The notes: generated by a model not told the origin, from the sequence alone. Shown: positions 52,817-60,746, counted from the stretch's first letter. The stretch: 64,000 bases of DNA from Bacteroidales bacterium (GCA_017962705.1 JAGCUV010000070.1:61000-124999); one strand, 5' to 3'. Made by a program: numbers and translations.

Positions 52817-53422
52817 TTGATTTACCTGAACGACCATATTTTTGATATCGACCTGAGCGAAACCTTGCGGAAAGTGGGTCCGCAACGGGCCGAATACGCC
52901 CTGCGCTACCGCCGGGAACAGGACAAAAAACTGTCCGTAGCGGTCATTCTGCTGCTGATGGAAGGGCTGGAACGCGAATACGGACTGAGCGGGCCGCCCG
53001 TTTTTTCCTTCGGGCCGAACGGGAAACCCTTTCTGGCCGACCATCCAGAAATTCATTTCAACCTCAGCCATTGTCCCCGGGCGGCCCTCTGCGCACTCGG
53101 CGACGAAACGGTGGGCTGCGACATCGAAGCCGTCCCTGACGAATTGGACTGGGATGTCTGCCGGCATTGTTTCAACGAGGCGGAACAGGCCTCTATCAGA
53201 GATGCCGCCAACCCGCTACTGGCCTTCACCGAACTTTGGACCCGCAAGGAAGCCTACCTGAAATGGACCGGAGAAGGCCTCTGCGACGACCTCCCGGGGC
53301 TGTTTGAACGAACTATTTCGCTCCCCCGTTTCCTGACCCGCATCGCCCCCGACCAAAGTTATGTCTGGACCGTGTGCGGAAACAACCTGTCCCAAAATTG
53401 CATACCTTTTATTATAAGATGA
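52817..53422 (+). CDS. Sfp-type 4'-phosphopantetheinyl transferase
   Basis: A 201-residue enzyme that loads the phosphopantetheine arm on carrier-domain serines. Motifs: FNLSHCPRAALCA, the Mg-binding GCDIEAVPDELD and FTELWTRKEAYLKWTGEGL. The start is TTG at 52817; an in-frame TGA (the MATE stop) lies just upstream and no ATG occurs before the first motif region, so TTG is forced. Its position in the NRPS operon indicates it activates both T domains; the 3' end overlaps the next gene by ATGA. Confidence 0.92.
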   Translation: MIYLNDHIFDIDLSETLRKVGPQRAEYALRYRREQDKKLSVAVILLLMEGLEREYGLSGPPVFSFGPNGKPFLADHPEIHFNLSHCPRAALCALGDETVGCDIEAVPDELDWDVCRHCFNEAEQASIRDAANPLLAFTELWTRKEAYLKWTGEGLCDDLPGLFERTISLPRFLTRIAPDQSYVWTVCGNNLSQNCIPFIIR

Positions 53423-54375
53423 AAAAAATCTGCCAAGTCATTGCGAAATATCTGACAGTGCTGGTACTGCTGGCGGCGGTGCTGGGGTTGCTGTTTCCGG
53501 GCGTCATCCAATACCTGAAACCCGCCTATATCAATCCACTGCTGGGCGTGATTATGTTCTGTATGGGAATGACGCTCAAGACGGACGATTTCCGCGTGGT
53601 GTTCCGCCGTCCCAAGGATGTCCTCATCGGCTGCCTGGCCCAGTTCACCGTGATGCCCCTGCTGGCCTTCGCCCTGACGAAGATTTTCTCGCTGGACGCT
53701 GCCCTCGCCATTGGCGTTATTCTGGTTGGCTGCTGCCCGGGCGGTACGGCCTCCAATGTCATCACCTACCTGGCCAAAGGTGACTTGGCGCTCTCAGTGG
53801 GTATGACCGCCACTTCCACCCTGCTGGCGCCCGTCCTGACCCCGCTGCTCGTCTGGCTGCTGGCCGGTGAAAAAGTACAGGTCGATGTATTGGGGATGCT
53901 CTTGAGCATACTCTGGGTGGTAATTTTGCCTATCGGGCTCGGTCTGCTGGTGAAACGCTTCGCGCCGCGGGTTTCGGAAAGGGCGGTCGTCTATCTGCCG
54001 GCCCTTTCCACGCTGACCATCTCCACGATTGTGTTCATCGTGATTGCCGCCAATGCCGAGAAATTGCTCTCCAGCGGCCTGATTGTGATGCTGGTGGTCG
54101 TCCTGCACAACTTATGCGGATTGGGCGTCGGCTACCTCATCGGCCTGGCCCTGCGCCTGTCTCCGGCCAAGAGACGGGCCATCAGCATCGAAGTCGGCAT
54201 GCAGAACAGCGGCCTGGCTTCGTCCCTGGCCAACCTACATTTCGCCGCCTATCCGATGGCCGCCATTCCCGGCGCCATCTTCAGTGTCTGGCACAATATC
54301 AGCGGGGGGATTGTCGCCCGCCTTTTCATCCGCACAATTTCTTGCGAAAAATCGAAAAATAACTTATCTTTGTAA
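53419..54375 (+). CDS. Bile acid:sodium symporter (BASS) family transporter
   Basis: 318 residues from the ATG at 53419, overlapping the transferase stop by 4 nt. About ten helices, with the family motifs NPLLGVIMFCMGMTLK, GCCPGGTASNVITYLAKGD (first crossing) and EVGMQNSGLASSLA (second crossing). Bacterial relatives carry bile acids, pantothenate or keto acids; the substrate cannot be deduced here. The overlap places it as the seventh gene of the NRPS operon, so it may move a precursor such as a carboxylic acid. That is inference. Confidence 0.9.
   Translation: MKKICQVIAKYLTVLVLLAAVLGLLFPGVIQYLKPAYINPLLGVIMFCMGMTLKTDDFRVVFRRPKDVLIGCLAQFTVMPLLAFALTKIFSLDAALAIGVILVGCCPGGTASNVITYLAKGDLALSVGMTATSTLLAPVLTPLLVWLLAGEKVQVDVLGMLLSILWVVILPIGLGLLVKRFAPRVSERAVVYLPALSTLTISTIVFIVIAANAEKLLSSGLIVMLVVVLHNLCGLGVGYLIGLALRLSPAKRRAISIEVGMQNSGLASSLANLHFAAYPMAAIPGAIFSVWHNISGGIVARLFIRTISCEKSKNNLSL
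54342..54372 (+). promoter_or_regulatory. Bacteroidetes-type promoter for rubrerythrin
   Basis: TTG at 54342-54344, 20-nt spacer, TATCTTTG at 54365-54372, inside the 3' end of the BASS gene and about 28 nt before the rubrerythrin ATG. Confidence 0.75.
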
Positions 54376-54400
54376 AAACAATTTTTAACAATTCAAAATT

Positions 54401-54949
54401 ATGAAAAAGAGATTCAGATGTATGGTCTGCGGCTATGTGTACGAAGGTGAAAATCCTCCCGCAGAATGCCCCCAGTGCCACGTTCCCGGCAGCAAATTCG
54501 CCGAAATCAAGAGCGAAGGACTTGCTTGGGCTTGCGAGCACAAATTGGGTGACGGTCAGGTTGAGGATGCCGAAGTGCTCCAGGGACTCAAGGACCATTT
54601 TAACGGAGAATGCAGCGAGGTGGGCATGTATCTGGCGATGAGCCGTCAGGCCGATCGCGAGGGCTATCCCGAGATTGCCGAGGCTTTCAAGCGCTACGCT
54701 TGGGAAGAGGCTGAGCACGCCAGCAAATTTGCCGAACTCCTCGGTGAGATTGTCTGGGACACCAAGACCAACCTCAAGAAACGGATGGAAGCGGAGTGCG
54801 GCGCCTGCGAAGGCAAACTGGAAATCGCCAAACGCGCCAAACAACTCGGCTACGATGCGGTCCACGACACCGTCCACGAAATGGCCAAAGACGAAGCCCG
54901 CCACGGTGCCGGCTTCCAAGGCCTCTACAAACGCTACTTCGAGAAGTAG
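54401..54949 (+). CDS. Rubrerythrin with N-terminal rubredoxin domain
   Basis: 182 residues. The first 35 form a rubredoxin domain with Cys pairs [12 protein letters not shown] and CPQC; the remainder is a ferritin-like diiron domain with EEAEHASKF and KDEARHGAG (ExxH-type ligands) and earlier Glu residues in [10 protein letters not shown]. The domain order is the reverse of classic rubrerythrin, as in reverse rubrerythrins/NADH peroxidases. It reduces hydrogen peroxide in the anaerobe's cytoplasm. It has its own promoter and an inverted repeat downstream. Confidence 0.93.
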   Translation: MKKRFRCMVCGYVYEGENPPAECPQCHVPGSKFAEIKSEGLAWACEHKLGDGQVEDAEVLQGLKDHFNGECSEVGMYLAMSRQADREGYPEIAEAFKRYAWEEAEHASKFAELLGEIVWDTKTNLKKRMEAECGACEGKLEIAKRAKQLGYDAVHDTVHEMAKDEARHGAGFQGLYKRYFEK

Positions 54950-54963
54950 GTCGTTGCCTGACT

Positions 54964-54999
54964 GTCAGTAGTCTCCATTTTTTGAATGAGACTGCTGAC
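54964..54999 (+). terminator. Inverted repeat after rubrerythrin
   Basis: GTCAGTAGTCTC and GAGACTGCTGAC (one G-T pair) around CATTTTTTGAAT. The T tract is in the loop rather than after the stem, so it may be an RNA-stabilising hairpin or a weak terminator. A degenerate second copy (AGTAGTCC...GAGACTATTGAC) follows at about 55020-55052. Confidence 0.5.
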
Positions 55000-55100
55000 G
55001 AAAAGCCGGCAAAAGCGTAAGTAGTCCCCTTCTGGTGACTGAGACTATTGACAGGGTCAATATCTATCAGCGGATTATCAATCACAAAAATTGAGACGTA

Positions 55101-55373
55101 TTACATCTGTTCAAGATAACGGGACAAGAACACGTTATATACCGAATAGGTCACGTTTTGACCGGAGGGCTCAGCCAAAACCAATTCTTTTTCCGTCAAT
55201 GCCTTGATATTTCTCAATGCGGCAGAGCTGGAAGGAATTCCGTATTTTGTCAGAAAAGCGGAGGAAGTGATTTGCGACACCGTCCCTTCGGAAGCAATCG
55301 CCTTAAGCATTTTCCATTGTGACCTTGTTATCAAGCGTCTGATTTCCAGAAAGCGCTCCTTTTCGCTGTCCAA
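55101..55373 (-). pseudogene. C-terminal winged-helix part of an AAA ATPase cut off by an in-frame TAG
   Basis: This stretch is in the same frame as the ATPase ORF upstream, separated by TAG-TCC-TCC-ATC-TCT-TTT-ATC. It has no ATG (first start would be TTG). It encodes the helical, wHTH-like tail (RRLITRSQWKMLKAIASEGT; SSSAALRNIKALTEKELVL) that in intact relatives follows the ATPase. Together 55101-56228 make 375 residues plus the internal stop, the expected length of this Bacteroidetes ATPase family. Confidence 0.8.
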
Positions 55374-55391
55374 GATAAAAGAGATGGAGGA

Positions 55392-56228
55392 CTAGACATC
55401 TTCCATTCGGACTTGCTTTGCTGAGATTTCAAAAACCTTATTGCAAACTTTTTGCGTGTAATAGGTGTAATCGCGTGTCCATTCCAGAATATAACGAACC
55501 TGCTCGTCCCCGATGCTCTTTCCCCTTCGTTCAAACTGATGCTTGATAAAATCGGCGTACACCGTTTCAGAGAGTTTTTCCAAAGATAGGAAAACCGTAC
55601 TTTCATAGAAAGGAGATTTCGCATTGGTAAACATATCCGCCATAGTGTGTTTCTTACTCCCGCAATAGATGAAACGCACATTATGCAGATGTTGGATGTG
55701 CTTGCGAAGAACAGCCTCCATATTCAGTCCTTCATACTCCCGGATTTGCTGAAACTCATCTATAGCAACCACGACCTGTTGCGGATAATTCTCCAAAAAC
55801 ATCAACAGATCTTCCAGCGTACGTTGCTGCTGCTCGTTGGTTGCAAAGGCGATGGACACTTGCGGCATCCCGCTGAAAGGGTCCACCCCCAATAACGGAC
55901 GGATACTTTTCAATGCTTTCAGAAATGAAAGTATCTGGCTTTGACTCTTCAGTTGTGTCGCTACGGCCTGCGACAAGACCTTGATAGAATCCTCCAATGA
56001 AAGAGTGTCACTGATATCAGCATATACCGTTTCATAAGGAGCCCCCGTAGTTTTAATTTCATCAAACAATCTGAAAATCAAGCCCGTCTTACCCAATCTT
56101 CTTGGGGAAATCATCGTCACATTACGGCCGTTTTCAAGATGAGCCATCAATTGAGCCAACTCATTCTCACGGTCGCAAAACAAATCTTTGGACCGATATG
56201 GTTCAAGAATAAAAGGATTATCACTCAT
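55392..56228 (-). CDS. AAA-type ATPase, truncated by an in-frame TAG
   Basis: 278 residues up to the premature stop. Walker A-like SPRRLGKTGLIFRLF near residue 42, Walker B VVVAIDEFQQI and a sensor region FIYCGSKKHTM identify the STAND-like/archaeal-type ATPase group often annotated only as ATP-binding protein. The gene opens MSDNPFILEPYRSKDLFCDR. The nucleotide-binding core is complete, but the winged-helix tail is lost unless the stop is suppressed. Its promoter carries two palindromes. Function is unknown; relatives are often linked to mobile or defence-type DNA. Confidence 0.8.
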   Translation of the reverse strand: MSDNPFILEPYRSKDLFCDRENELAQLMAHLENGRNVTMISPRRLGKTGLIFRLFDEIKTTGAPYETVYADISDTLSLEDSIKVLSQAVATQLKSQSQILSFLKALKSIRPLLGVDPFSGMPQVSIAFATNEQQQRTLEDLLMFLENYPQQVVVAIDEFQQIREYEGLNMEAVLRKHIQHLHNVRFIYCGSKKHTMADMFTNAKSPFYESTVFLSLEKLSETVYADFIKHQFERRGKSIGDEQVRYILEWTRDYTYYTQKVCNKVFEISAKQVRMEDV

Positions 56229-56243
56229 ACGCTATTTTTTCTG

Positions 56244-56283
56244 CAAAGATAAGTAACAAAATGTTACTAACAAAATGTTACTT
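56244..56283 (-). promoter_or_regulatory. Promoter with twin palindromic operators for the AAA ATPase gene
   Basis: Minus strand TTTG (56274-56271), 19-nt spacer, TATCTTTG (56251-56244). Two copies of the 15-mer TAACAAAATGTTACT (56254-56268 and 56268-56282), each containing the palindrome TAACA-AAA-TGTTA, lie across the spacer and the -33 box. This placement is that of a repressor site. Confidence 0.8.
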
Positions 56284-56314
56284 GAAAAATAGCCGTAGCG
56301 AAGCGCCCATCCCC

Positions 56315-57115
56315 CTACGCTTTTCCTTTGACGAAGAGAATGGCCATCAGCGGCAACGCTAAGATGGCCATTGTTGCGCTTACAGGGAGGTAGATACCGA
56401 AGTTGGCGTAGTTGACGATGATATAAGTGATGGCGAGCAGGCCGACGCCCATCGCGGAGGATATCCAGTAGTGGCGACGGATGTCTCCGCCCGGACGGAT
56501 GACCTGGCTGAGGTTGGGGATGCCGAGGGAGATGAAGCCGATGGGGCCGCAGATGCTCACGCAACTGGTCACCAGGCACATAATCATCAGGAGCGTCAAC
56601 GCCTTTTTGAACGGAGAGAACTCGATTTCTCCCGCATTGTGGCGCGTCAGGTCACGGGCGAGCCACAACGCCGCCGCCATTCCGAGAGCAAACAACACCA
56701 GCGAGAACACAATATCCCCGTCCGTCACTTCTTCCAGACGGAAATTCGCCGCCCCCCAAAGGTAGTACTTGCGCATCAATTCGCCCGTCGGCGCGTTGGT
56801 GACCACGATGGTCCCGAGCGAGCCGATGAAGGTCCCGAACAGGATGCCGAAAGTGATGAGTTTGCGGGTATCGACCGCGAGGGTGACGAAGAAGCAGATG
56901 GCAGTGGCGGCCAGCGTGCAGAGGAAACTGCCCACCGTCAGCGAGCACCAGCCGCTCATCGTGGCCGCAGCCGCCCCCAGACAGGCCGCGCTGCCCAGGC
57001 CCAGGGAATAAACATCCCCGAGTTGGTTGCGCCAGAGGTATTGCATCTGGATGCCCCCGACCGGCAGCGCGACGCCCGAAAGGACGACGTAAAGAAGACT
57101 CAGGAAAGCAGCCAT
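56315..57115 (-). CDS. btuC: FecCD-type B12 ABC permease, N-terminally short (BtuC-like)
   Basis: 266 residues, about 65 shorter than usual BtuC/FecCD permeases (about 330). It starts inside what is normally helix 2 (FLSLLYVVLSGVALPVGGIQ, MQYLWRNQLGD) and lacks the first helix and the conserved RLPR segment. The rest is intact: GSLGTIVVTNAPTG, LRRH-like loop IRPGGDIRRHYW and the GPIGFISLGIPN gate. Upstream in its frame a TGA occurs within 15 nt, so no longer start is hidden. It overlaps btuG by 1 nt (TAATG). No btuD or btuF is in the window. Confidence 0.8.
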   Translation of the reverse strand: MAAFLSLLYVVLSGVALPVGGIQMQYLWRNQLGDVYSLGLGSAACLGAAAATMSGWCSLTVGSFLCTLAATAICFFVTLAVDTRKLITFGILFGTFIGSLGTIVVTNAPTGELMRKYYLWGAANFRLEEVTDGDIVFSLVLFALGMAAALWLARDLTRHNAGEIEFSPFKKALTLLMIMCLVTSCVSICGPIGFISLGIPNLSQVIRPGGDIRRHYWISSAMGVGLLAITYIIVNYANFGIYLPVSATMAILALPLMAILFVKGKA

Positions 57116-58185
57116 TATTCGGGCAATTCAATCACTTTTTGCGGATTGATGCCAGCCGTATCGAAAGAGGTATAGCGGGCGGGCGTCTCCCGGTTCCACA
57201 CGAGCATTTCACCGGTCGTCTTATAGTCGGAAGTCCCTATCCAAAGATAGTCCTTCGTGGCGCTCAGGGAATAAGCCTGGGTCACCTGCGCCTCGGAGGT
57301 CAGGAATGTACCCACTTTCTCGTTCTTCTGCGCGTTATGAATATAGACGGTCGCCCCCGCCGCGTTGTAGGCATCGGCCAGCACATAGAGCCTGTCACCA
57401 TAAATTGCGCACATCGCAGGACTGGCATAGTCGACATCTTGCACATAGTCAGTTCCCATAACACATACTTGGAGTTTGGCGGGAACATCGGCATAATTGC
57501 CATAACTGAGAATATACAGTCTGTCGTTGCAACGCCAAAGTCCGCAAGGGTTGTCTTTGACAGTCAGCGTTTTCTCCTCTTGGAAAGAAGTCAAGTCCAC
57601 TACGGAAAGCGTTTTTCCATAGTTGGGATAGTTCAATCCGCCCGAGTTGGCCACGTATGCTTTTTCGTTGTAGACGACAACTCCCTCCGGATAGTCCCCG
57701 ACCTTGGTCTTGCGCAGCGAAAAGTCCGTCGTGTCAATCTCTGCCAAATAGCCTTCATACAAGGTTGCATAGACCTTTCCTTCGTCGGCAGCCAACTGGC
57801 GAGGCTGCATATCGTCAGAATTGATGGTCCGGATCAGATGGAGATTGAGGTCAGTCACGAAAATTTTCTTCGAGCCGCTGATCGCAATGTAGATTTTGCT
57901 GCCATACACCATCGCATCCTGCCCCAGGTCGCCCAGATGCTGGTTGTTGGTCTGGTAGAACGCGTTGGGATAATAGACTTTCTTGACATCCTGCCAACGG
58001 CCCACGGATGCATCATTTTTGCCCCAGTCCCCATTGTTCAGGACGAGATATTTTCCCTCGCAGAAATAGGGGGCAGGCGTATCGCCGCGATTGTCCTTGT
58101 TGCAGGACGCGAAAATGGGCAGCAAGACTGCGGGAAGGAAGAGGTGGCGAACCAAGCGCCGGAAAGAAAAAGGATTCATAAGCAT
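57115..58185 (-). CDS. btuG: BtuG-like surface B12-binding beta-propeller lipoprotein
   Basis: 356 residues (alternative ATG at 58179). Lipoprotein signal ending LLPIFASC. The body is a series of repeated four-strand blades (YLVLNNGDWGKNDASVG; KIYIAISGSKKIFVTDLNLH; GKVYATLYEGYLAEIDTTDF; KAYVANSGGLNYPNYGK) typical of the YncE/DUF5074 seven-bladed propellers. In Bacteroides BtuG captures cobalamin at the surface and passes it to BtuB. Here it lies between btuB (15 nt away) and btuC, under a cobalamin riboswitch, so the assignment is strong. Confidence 0.88.
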   Translation of the reverse strand: MLMNPFSFRRLVRHLFLPAVLLPIFASCNKDNRGDTPAPYFCEGKYLVLNNGDWGKNDASVGRWQDVKKVYYPNAFYQTNNQHLGDLGQDAMVYGSKIYIAISGSKKIFVTDLNLHLIRTINSDDMQPRQLAADEGKVYATLYEGYLAEIDTTDFSLRKTKVGDYPEGVVVYNEKAYVANSGGLNYPNYGKTLSVVDLTSFQEEKTLTVKDNPCGLWRCNDRLYILSYGNYADVPAKLQVCVMGTDYVQDVDYASPAMCAIYGDRLYVLADAYNAAGATVYIHNAQKNEKVGTFLTSEAQVTQAYSLSATKDYLWIGTSDYKTTGEMLVWNRETPARYTSFDTAGINPQKVIELPE

Positions 58186-58200
58186 TTGTTATTTAAAATT

Positions 58201-60252
58201 TTATAATATAATTCGCAAGACTCCTTGCCACTGGAAACCGGGCATGGGATAACTTTTGATGATTTCATATTGCGTATCCGCCAGATTGTCCGCCCGGGCC
58301 GCCACATAGAGTTTCCAGCCCCGCAAAGGGAAGGTATGGCTCAGCGACAGCGAATGAAGCAGGTAGGCATCCAAACGATAAGTAGGCAGTTCCTGGCCGA
58401 TGGAAAAACGCTCGGAGACGCCGTCTAGGGTATAATTGACATTGATCCAGGAGGTCAGCAGAGAAAGCGTGGCGGCCCCGGTGTGACGGGGGGTATAGGG
58501 CAGTTGCTGGCGATAGGTCTTGGACTGAGCGTCTGTCACGTCTACGGCATATTGATAAGAATACTTGGCCTGCAGGGCGATGGAAATATCGGGCGAAAAG
58601 GCGTAGGAGGCGTGCAGGCTGAGATCCGTTCCCGCCGCGACCGCCTCCCCCACATTGCGCATGCTCCAGATGAACATCTTGGGAATGGCGACAATCTTGT
58701 CCCGAATCAGGTTGCAGTAGCCGTCGGCGGACAACTCCACGGACAGGGCGGCGTCCTTCCTGCCATCCGGGGTTTTCGAGCCCAGCCCCCAGGTCAGCCC
58801 GAGATTGAACTGATGAGCCCGCTCGGGAAGCAGCCCGGGATTGCCCACGCGTGCGTAGTATAAGTCATTGAAGGAGGGCATTCGGTAACTGTCTTTGTAG
58901 GAACCCCTCAGATGAAACCCTTCTGCCAGGGCGCAGGACGCGCTCAAGGAGGGAGAAAAATGCAGCCGGTCGGCGCGTTTCGGCAAGGACTGCGCTGCTG
59001 CTGCGCCTTCGTCCACCTTGTCTGTCACGTAGATGAGTCCAAGCGTCCCCCGAACGAGCCAGATGCCATGCTCGAATTTGCCCGAAAGGGCGGTGGCGCT
59101 GTGCAGGCGGCGCGGAAAGCGGGACTCGGGCATATCGGAGTCCAGTTTGGCTAAAATAATATCCTCGGCCAGCGACAACTGCCAGTCGGGATGAAGGCGG
59201 CAGGAAACGACGGCTCCCAGCGCGAGTTTGTGGTTGTCATAATTGTCCACTTCCGGCACCCGGAGCATCGCGGCATCGTTGCGATAGCGGGTGAACGACC
59301 AACTATAGGAAATATTCGCGCGGACCCGCCACCGCTCGGCATACTGGTTTTCCCACCGGACAAGGGCCGTCAAGTCCTTGTTCCAGAGATGTTCGGTCGG
59401 CTCCTGCACATAGAAGATGACAGGACCGGGAAGCCCCCTGTCCCCTTGGTCGTACATCAATTTGGCCAGCCATTGTCCCGAGGCCGTCTGGCCGAAAAGT
59501 TCCCATTGTCCCCGGCCATTCCTCACCTCCGAGCCCGCGCGACGCTGCCATTCGCTGGCATTGCCGTTCTGCACATAAAAAGGGTAATCCCCACGGGAAT
59601 AGAGAAAACTTCCCCCGATGCGCATGCTCCAATCCTTGTCGAGACGCTGTTCGTAACAGAGCCTGGGGTCCCAGGTCCCGAAGGAAGCCGCGCTGAGACG
59701 GGCGCTCAGGTGGAAAGACCGCCCTTCCCCGAAAAGCGGCCGGGCGCTCTCCAGAGAAAGGACATTGGCGGATAGTTGACGAGTAGCGCTGCTGAAGATA
59801 TCATCGGAACCGGTCATCTCGAGGCGGACGACGGAGAGTTCGCCGAGTTCAAAGCGGCTGATGTCCACTTGGGCGTTCTGCATATTTCCCATGTCAACGC
59901 CATCGTATTCGACGGCGGTATGGGCGGCACCGAGGTTGCGCACATCCACGGTCTTAAGTCCTCCTCTCCCGCCGTAATCCTTGACGCTCACGCCGGCAAA
60001 ACTGTTGAGCACCCCGGCCAGTTGTTCCTGCGCCAGGGTATCGATACGAGCGCGGCTCATCTGCCGGAGCGGAGCCGAGGAACGGATATCGCTGCGCCCG
60101 GCCGACTCCACGCGAACGCTCGAAAGAGTGTCGGAGCGAGGGCTCAAGGGGGTGTCGGCGCGAGAAATCCCGGAGTCAAAAGCAACGGCTTCCTGCGATG
60201 CGAAGGCACCGAGGAGGGTCGCAAGAAAAAAAGGCAAAATCCGTTTGCGCAT
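58201..60252 (-). CDS. btuB: BtuB-like TonB-dependent cobalamin transporter
   Basis: About 683 residues from the ATG at 60252 (an upstream in-frame ATG at 60276 would add eight non-signal residues). Signal peptide MRKRILPFFLATLLGAFASQ, plug domain with RIDTLAQEQLAGVLNSFAGV and VDVRNLGAAHTAVEYDGVDM, then a 22-strand barrel ending in GVLRIIL. TonB-dependent receptors of many kinds share this plan; the B12 riboswitch upstream and btuG downstream make cobalamin or another corrinoid the substrate. Confidence 0.92.
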   Translation of the reverse strand: MRKRILPFFLATLLGAFASQEAVAFDSGISRADTPLSPRSDTLSSVRVESAGRSDIRSSAPLRQMSRARIDTLAQEQLAGVLNSFAGVSVKDYGGRGGLKTVDVRNLGAAHTAVEYDGVDMGNMQNAQVDISRFELGELSVVRLEMTGSDDIFSSATRQLSANVLSLESARPLFGEGRSFHLSARLSAASFGTWDPRLCYEQRLDKDWSMRIGGSFLYSRGDYPFYVQNGNASEWQRRAGSEVRNGRGQWELFGQTASGQWLAKLMYDQGDRGLPGPVIFYVQEPTEHLWNKDLTALVRWENQYAERWRVRANISYSWSFTRYRNDAAMLRVPEVDNYDNHKLALGAVVSCRLHPDWQLSLAEDIILAKLDSDMPESRFPRRLHSATALSGKFEHGIWLVRGTLGLIYVTDKVDEGAAAAQSLPKRADRLHFSPSLSASCALAEGFHLRGSYKDSYRMPSFNDLYYARVGNPGLLPERAHQFNLGLTWGLGSKTPDGRKDAALSVELSADGYCNLIRDKIVAIPKMFIWSMRNVGEAVAAGTDLSLHASYAFSPDISIALQAKYSYQYAVDVTDAQSKTYRQQLPYTPRHTGAATLSLLTSWINVNYTLDGVSERFSIGQELPTYRLDAYLLHSLSLSHTFPLRGWKLYVAARADNLADTQYEIIKSYPMPGFQWQGVLRIIL

Positions 60253-60299
60253 CACACCATCATTTGCGGCATCCAACTCCCGGGACGCCGAAACAGGAA

Positions 60300-60500
60300 T
60301 TGACTGCGGCAGGTCTTCTGACTCGTTCCAACCTCCCGCCTTCTCACGCCTGGAGCCCTCTCCTTTTTTCTGTGTGGAATGAAGGCCGAAGACTTCCGGC
60401 GCAATGGCTCAGATAGGAGGCCGCTAAAAGAACTTACAGCTGCGGGAACAGCGCCGGGCTTTCACCGGCTTCCCTTTTCAAACGAGCGCGATGCCGCCCA
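60300..60500 (-). promoter_or_regulatory. Cobalamin riboswitch upstream of btuB
   Basis: Minus strand order: AAAAGGGAAGCCGGTGAAAG, then CGCTGTTCCCGCAGCTGTAA, GAGCCATTG, the GGAAGTC stretch, and the B12 box AGTCAGAAGACCTGCC (60307-60323). These are the conserved blocks of the cobalamin riboswitch. Binding of adenosylcobalamin or a related corrinoid should shut off btuB-btuG-btuC. The 5' limit of the P1 stem is approximate. Confidence 0.93.
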
Positions 60501-60537
60501 ACAGGCCTTGGCCGCGCCCATTCACCGCAATCCGACA

Positions 60538-60569
60538 CAAAAATACAAAGAAGCAAAGAAAATTGCAAA
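60538..60569 (-). promoter_or_regulatory. Bacteroidetes-type promoter of the B12 uptake operon
   Basis: Minus strand TTTG (60569-60566), 20-nt spacer, TATTTTTG (60545-60538), about 40 nt before the riboswitch. Confidence 0.75.
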
Positions 60570-60584
60570 TCAAACTCCCAGCTC

Positions 60585-60614
60585 TTGTAAATTCCAAAAT
60601 TATTGCTACCTTTG
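60585..60614 (+). promoter_or_regulatory. Bacteroidetes-type promoter of tRNA-Cys
   Basis: TTG at 60585-60587, 19-nt spacer, TACCTTTG at 60607-60614, 17 nt ahead of the tRNA 5' end. It is divergent from the B12 operon promoter. Confidence 0.75.
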
Positions 60615-60631
60615 CAGTCCCCAAACCCTTT

Positions 60632-60702
60632 GGTGCGTTGGCCGAGTGGCTAGGCATAGGTCTGCAAAACCTACTACAGCGGTTCGATTCCTCTACGCAC
60701 CT
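60632..60702 (+). tRNA. tRNA-Cys (GCA anticodon)
   Basis: 71 nt: acceptor GGTGCGT pairs with ACGCACC; D-arm GGCCGAGTGGCTAGGC region; anticodon loop CTGCAAA with GCA; T-arm GCGGTTCGATTCCTC. CCA is not encoded (CAC follows the discriminator T). One T-stem pair is G-T or mismatched compared with the usual tRNA-Cys. Confidence 0.95.
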
Positions 60703-60746
60703 CACTCGAAAGCCGGCTTAGTCGCCGGCTTTTTGCGTGAGGTGCG
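60696..60746 (+). terminator. tRNA-Cys terminator flanked by an inverted copy of the tRNA 3' end
   Basis: Inner hairpin AAGCCGGC-TTAGTC-GCCGGCTT (60710-60731) with a T tail is the terminator. Outside it, CGCACCTCAC (60696-60705, the end of the tRNA) pairs perfectly with GTGAGGTGCG (60737-60746). The plan repeats that seen after tmRNA. Confidence 0.8.

Noticed and set aside
18892-56228. Alternative genetic code or programmed stop read-through as the general explanation of the two in-frame stops
   Set aside because: TAA, TAG and TGA all end other genes here normally, the two stops differ, and no recoding signal is evident. Recent nonsense change or sequence error is simpler.
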